The notes under the pieces are model-generated. The model had not been told where the DNA came from and made no database searches. It saw nothing but the letters and a program-made list of their open reading frames with translations. Positions 32,978 to 33,976 of a DNA stretch of 33,976 nt are shown here, in pieces. The translations under genes were made by a program, and so were the position numbers. The DNA comes from an uncultured bacterium (GTDB lineage: Bacteria > Cyanobacteriota > Vampirovibrionia > Gastranaerophilales > Gastranaerophilaceae), in NCBI GenBank assembly GCA_900314375.1, contig OMVC01000094.1, positions 1-33,976 on the forward strand, in the 5' to 3' direction. Position 1 is the first letter of the stretch, and each line of letters starts with the position of its first letter.

Positions 32978-33085
32978 ATGTTCGATTTTAAAATAATCTG
33001 GGAAAGAGTAGTCGGAACTCGAACTGATTTTGACACTGTATTTGAGTTTTTAAAAATGTTGATTGATGCTGAGCTGAGATTGTAA
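32978..33085 (+). CDS. 35-codon ORF of uncertain status
   Basis: Starts MFDFKIIWERVVGTRT and ends KMLIDAELRL before TAA (33083-33085). No clear ribosome binding site. An intrinsic terminator begins three bases after the stop, which suggests the 3' end of a real, perhaps truncated, gene. The sequence overlaps a tRNA T-arm-like remnant (GGAACTCGAAC on the + strand at about 33013), so it may instead be decayed integration-site DNA. Confidence 0.25.
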   Translation: MFDFKIIWERVVGTRTDFDTVFEFLKMLIDAELRL

Positions 33086-33087
33086 CG

Positions 33088-33123
33088 ATTGCCTAATATT
33101 TGCAAAAAATTAGGCAATTTTGT
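33088..33123 (+). terminator. intrinsic terminator
   Basis: ATTGCCTAAT (33088-33097) and ATTAGGCAAT (33109-33118) form ten pairs followed by TTTTG on the + strand. It ends any transcript across the 35-codon ORF, upstream of the 33191 gene. Confidence 0.65.
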
Positions 33124-33190
33124 ATGGAAAAAATACTTTATATAAATATAGTGTGTAACAGAAAGTTTACGTGTAAATGGAAGGTAAAAA

Positions 33191-33589
33191 ATGGATGCAA
33201 TAACAAGTGTCAGAAACAATTATAATGTATCTTGCAAAGCAAGAGCATTAAAATTTCATCAAAATGTTCCGCAAGAAATAAGAACGATGGTGACAGAAAA
33301 TCCCGCTGTACAAAGATTTATCAATGCTGATAAACCGAATACTTTAGTACAACAATTCTTAAACTTATTTAGAAAAAGTAAAAAATTAAATGTTGTATAT
33401 GATGATCATTACTATTGTTCTCGTCTTGGGATTACCGAAAATCAAGGAGAAAAGTTAAGTTTTTTATTTGATGGGAAAAAGAAAGTATTTGAATCAACTA
33501 ATACAAGAATTGGTATTAATAGAACAAACACTCCTTCATTGCAAGAACAATTAACGAATATGAGAGACCTTGAAGCAGAATTAAGATAA
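33191..33589 (+). CDS. hypothetical protein, lineage-type
   Basis: 132 residues from ATG with GGAAGG about eight bases upstream. The N-terminus (NNYNVSCKARALKFHQ, residues 9-24) resembles the short motif seen near the start of other lineage-type proteins here. The rest is a small, probably soluble mixed fold (VVYDDHYYCSRLG, KLSFLFDGKKKVFES) ending in a charged helix (LQEQLTNMRDLEAEL). There is no signal peptide, membrane segment or known domain. It is followed by a strong bidirectional terminator at 33672. Function unknown. Confidence 0.75.
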   Translation: MDAITSVRNNYNVSCKARALKFHQNVPQEIRTMVTENPAVQRFINADKPNTLVQQFLNLFRKSKKLNVVYDDHYYCSRLGITENQGEKLSFLFDGKKKVFESTNTRIGINRTNTPSLQEQLTNMRDLEAELR

Positions 33590-33603
33590 AAGTGAATCTG
33601 TTA

Positions 33604-33639
33604 GTTTGGTGAAACCCAACAAAATACAAAGGTAGGTTG
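33604..33639. repeat. GTTGGGT-type palindromic repeat
   Basis: GTTTGGTGAAACCCAAC (33604-33620) is a near-palindrome, followed by GGTAGGTTG (33631-33639). The same words (GTAGG, TTGGGT, CACCCAAC) occur at 30511-30532, and CTAC-associated hairpins occur at 29-161. This is a dispersed repeat family. Confidence 0.45.
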
Positions 33640-33671
33640 AACAAAAACTGTTAAAACAATGTATTAATATT

Positions 33672-33702
33672 AAAACAGACCGATTATTAATCGGTCTGTT
33701 TT
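33672..33702. terminator. bidirectional terminator
   Basis: AAAACAGACCGATT (33672-33685) and AATCGGTCTGTTTT (33689-33702) form a perfect 14-base stem with a three-base loop. There are T-runs at the end on both strands. It ends the 33191 gene and can also stop leftward transcription from the tRNA side. Confidence 0.8.
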
Positions 33703-33710
33703 AGTTAATC

Positions 33711-33848
33711 TGGGCATGAAGAGACTCGTCTTGGATTTGCTCCACGCTCGGAAAGTTTCGCCTTTGAACCTTCGGTTCAAGTCTGCTCAATTTCCTCGCT
33801 ATCCGGACTAACTTCGTGTCGTCCGTCCGCAAATCCGCCGAACTCCCA
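33711..33848 (-). pseudogene. duplicated tRNA-Leu 3' end (att-like), interrupted by a small element
   Basis: TGGGCATGAAGAGACTCG (33711-33728) is identical to the 3' end of the tRNA-Leu gene (33916-33933). CGAACTCCCA (33839-33848) is identical to the next part of the same gene. The two pieces are separated by 110 bases, with CG present at both borders. Only the T-arm and acceptor are duplicated, as expected for an attachment-site copy left by integration into the tRNA gene. Confidence 0.6.
33733..33836. mobile_element. 104-bp structured element with 8-bp terminal inverted repeats
   Basis: The ends are GGATTTGC (33733-33740) and GCAAATCC (33829-33836), a perfect inverted pair. It is clearly more GC-rich than its surroundings. 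Inside is a perfect hairpin TTGAACC-TTC-GGTTCAA (33764-33780). It has no ORF of note. It is inserted within the T-loop sequence of a duplicated tRNA-Leu end. MITE-like or REP-like element; I do not recognise the family. Confidence 0.5.
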
Positions 33849-33878
33849 AAAAGGGATTCTCGTCACACTCTATACACA

Positions 33879-33915
33879 AAATAGCAGGGTATAACGTATG
33901 TTATACCCTGCTATT
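33879..33915 (-). terminator. strong terminator of tRNA-Leu
   Basis: AAATAGCAGGGTATAAC (33879-33895) and its perfect complement (33900-33916) form a 17-base stem with a four-base loop, ending in a T-run on the - strand. It abuts the tRNA 3' end. Confidence 0.85.
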
Positions 33916-33976
33916 TGGGCATGAAGAGACTCGAACTCCCACGCTTTCGCACTAGTTCCTAAGACTAGCGTGTCTA
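33916..33976 (-). tRNA. tRNA-Leu(UAG), 3' part, truncated by the window edge
   Basis: On the - strand the sequence gives an anticodon stem CTAGT/ACTAG with loop CTTAGGA, so the anticodon is UAG (Leu). A class II long variable arm follows (GCGAAAGCG), then the T-arm with loop TTCGAGT and the acceptor 3' strand CATGCCC plus discriminator A. CCA is not encoded in full. The 5' acceptor and most of the D-arm lie beyond the window. Confidence 0.9.

Noticed and set aside
32959..33219. 86-codon open frame on the - strand
   Set aside because: It overlaps the start of the better supported 33191 gene, spans two terminators and has no ribosome binding site.

Overview
The window is AT-rich, tightly packed DNA from a Gram-negative-type (diderm) anaerobic fermenter. 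My best guess is a gut Gastranaerophilales/Melainabacteria (Vampirovibrionia) genome, the non-photosynthetic sisters of Cyanobacteria. The pointers are a threonyl-tRNA synthetase that starts straight at the editing domain with no TGS domain (as in cyanobacterial-type enzymes), pyruvate formate-lyase fermentation genes, and several lineage-type hypothetical proteins with short N-terminal F(T)(S/G)A-like motifs. The taxon is an inference.

Layout. 1-187: three hairpin repeats. 188-16852 (-): one giant two-partner-secretion filamentous adhesin of the leukotoxin LktA type, about 5,550 codons, broken by a single in-frame TGA inside the secretion domain and ending in a PilZ (cyclic-di-GMP type) domain. 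17012-18943 (+): its divergently transcribed FhaC/ShlB-type outer-membrane transporter. 19044-21511: two convergent small operons that meet tail to tail. One encodes a charged helical protein and a signal-anchored Cys protein (+); the other encodes a WYL regulator, a frameshifted FtsZ-C-terminal-like small protein and a NUMOD4/HNH endonuclease (-). Both operons carry the same promoter motif, CGACTCTTTTTGTCGyAGTT, at the same distance from the -10 box. This pair is my leading candidate for an undescribed system.

21629-27421 (-): thrS with its own promoter and structured leader, a flavodoxin, the PFL activase pflA (carrying an in-frame palindromic insertion), a stand-alone glycyl-radical domain, and pflB lacking its C-terminal radical domain. 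PFL is therefore split over two genes. Flavodoxin is the known electron donor for the activase in E. coli, so this is a coherent formate-fermentation cluster.

27608-30007 (+): two lineage-type hypothetical genes, the second broken at an A7 tract. 30008-30505: dispersed hairpin repeats, a 34-codon ORF and a terminator. 30506-32688 (-): an unknown multi-spanning membrane protein followed by an SGNH hydrolase. They are preceded by a candidate attenuator with an 18-residue peptide containing six cysteines. 33191-33589 (+): a small hypothetical. The right end holds the 3' part of tRNA-Leu(UAG) (-) with a strong terminator, and a second copy of the tRNA 3' end that is split by a 104-bp element with terminal inverted repeats.

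Four genes in this window are interrupted by a single stop or a homopolymer frameshift. Either the assembly has errors, or this genome really uses phase variation or recoding. Read-level data would decide.
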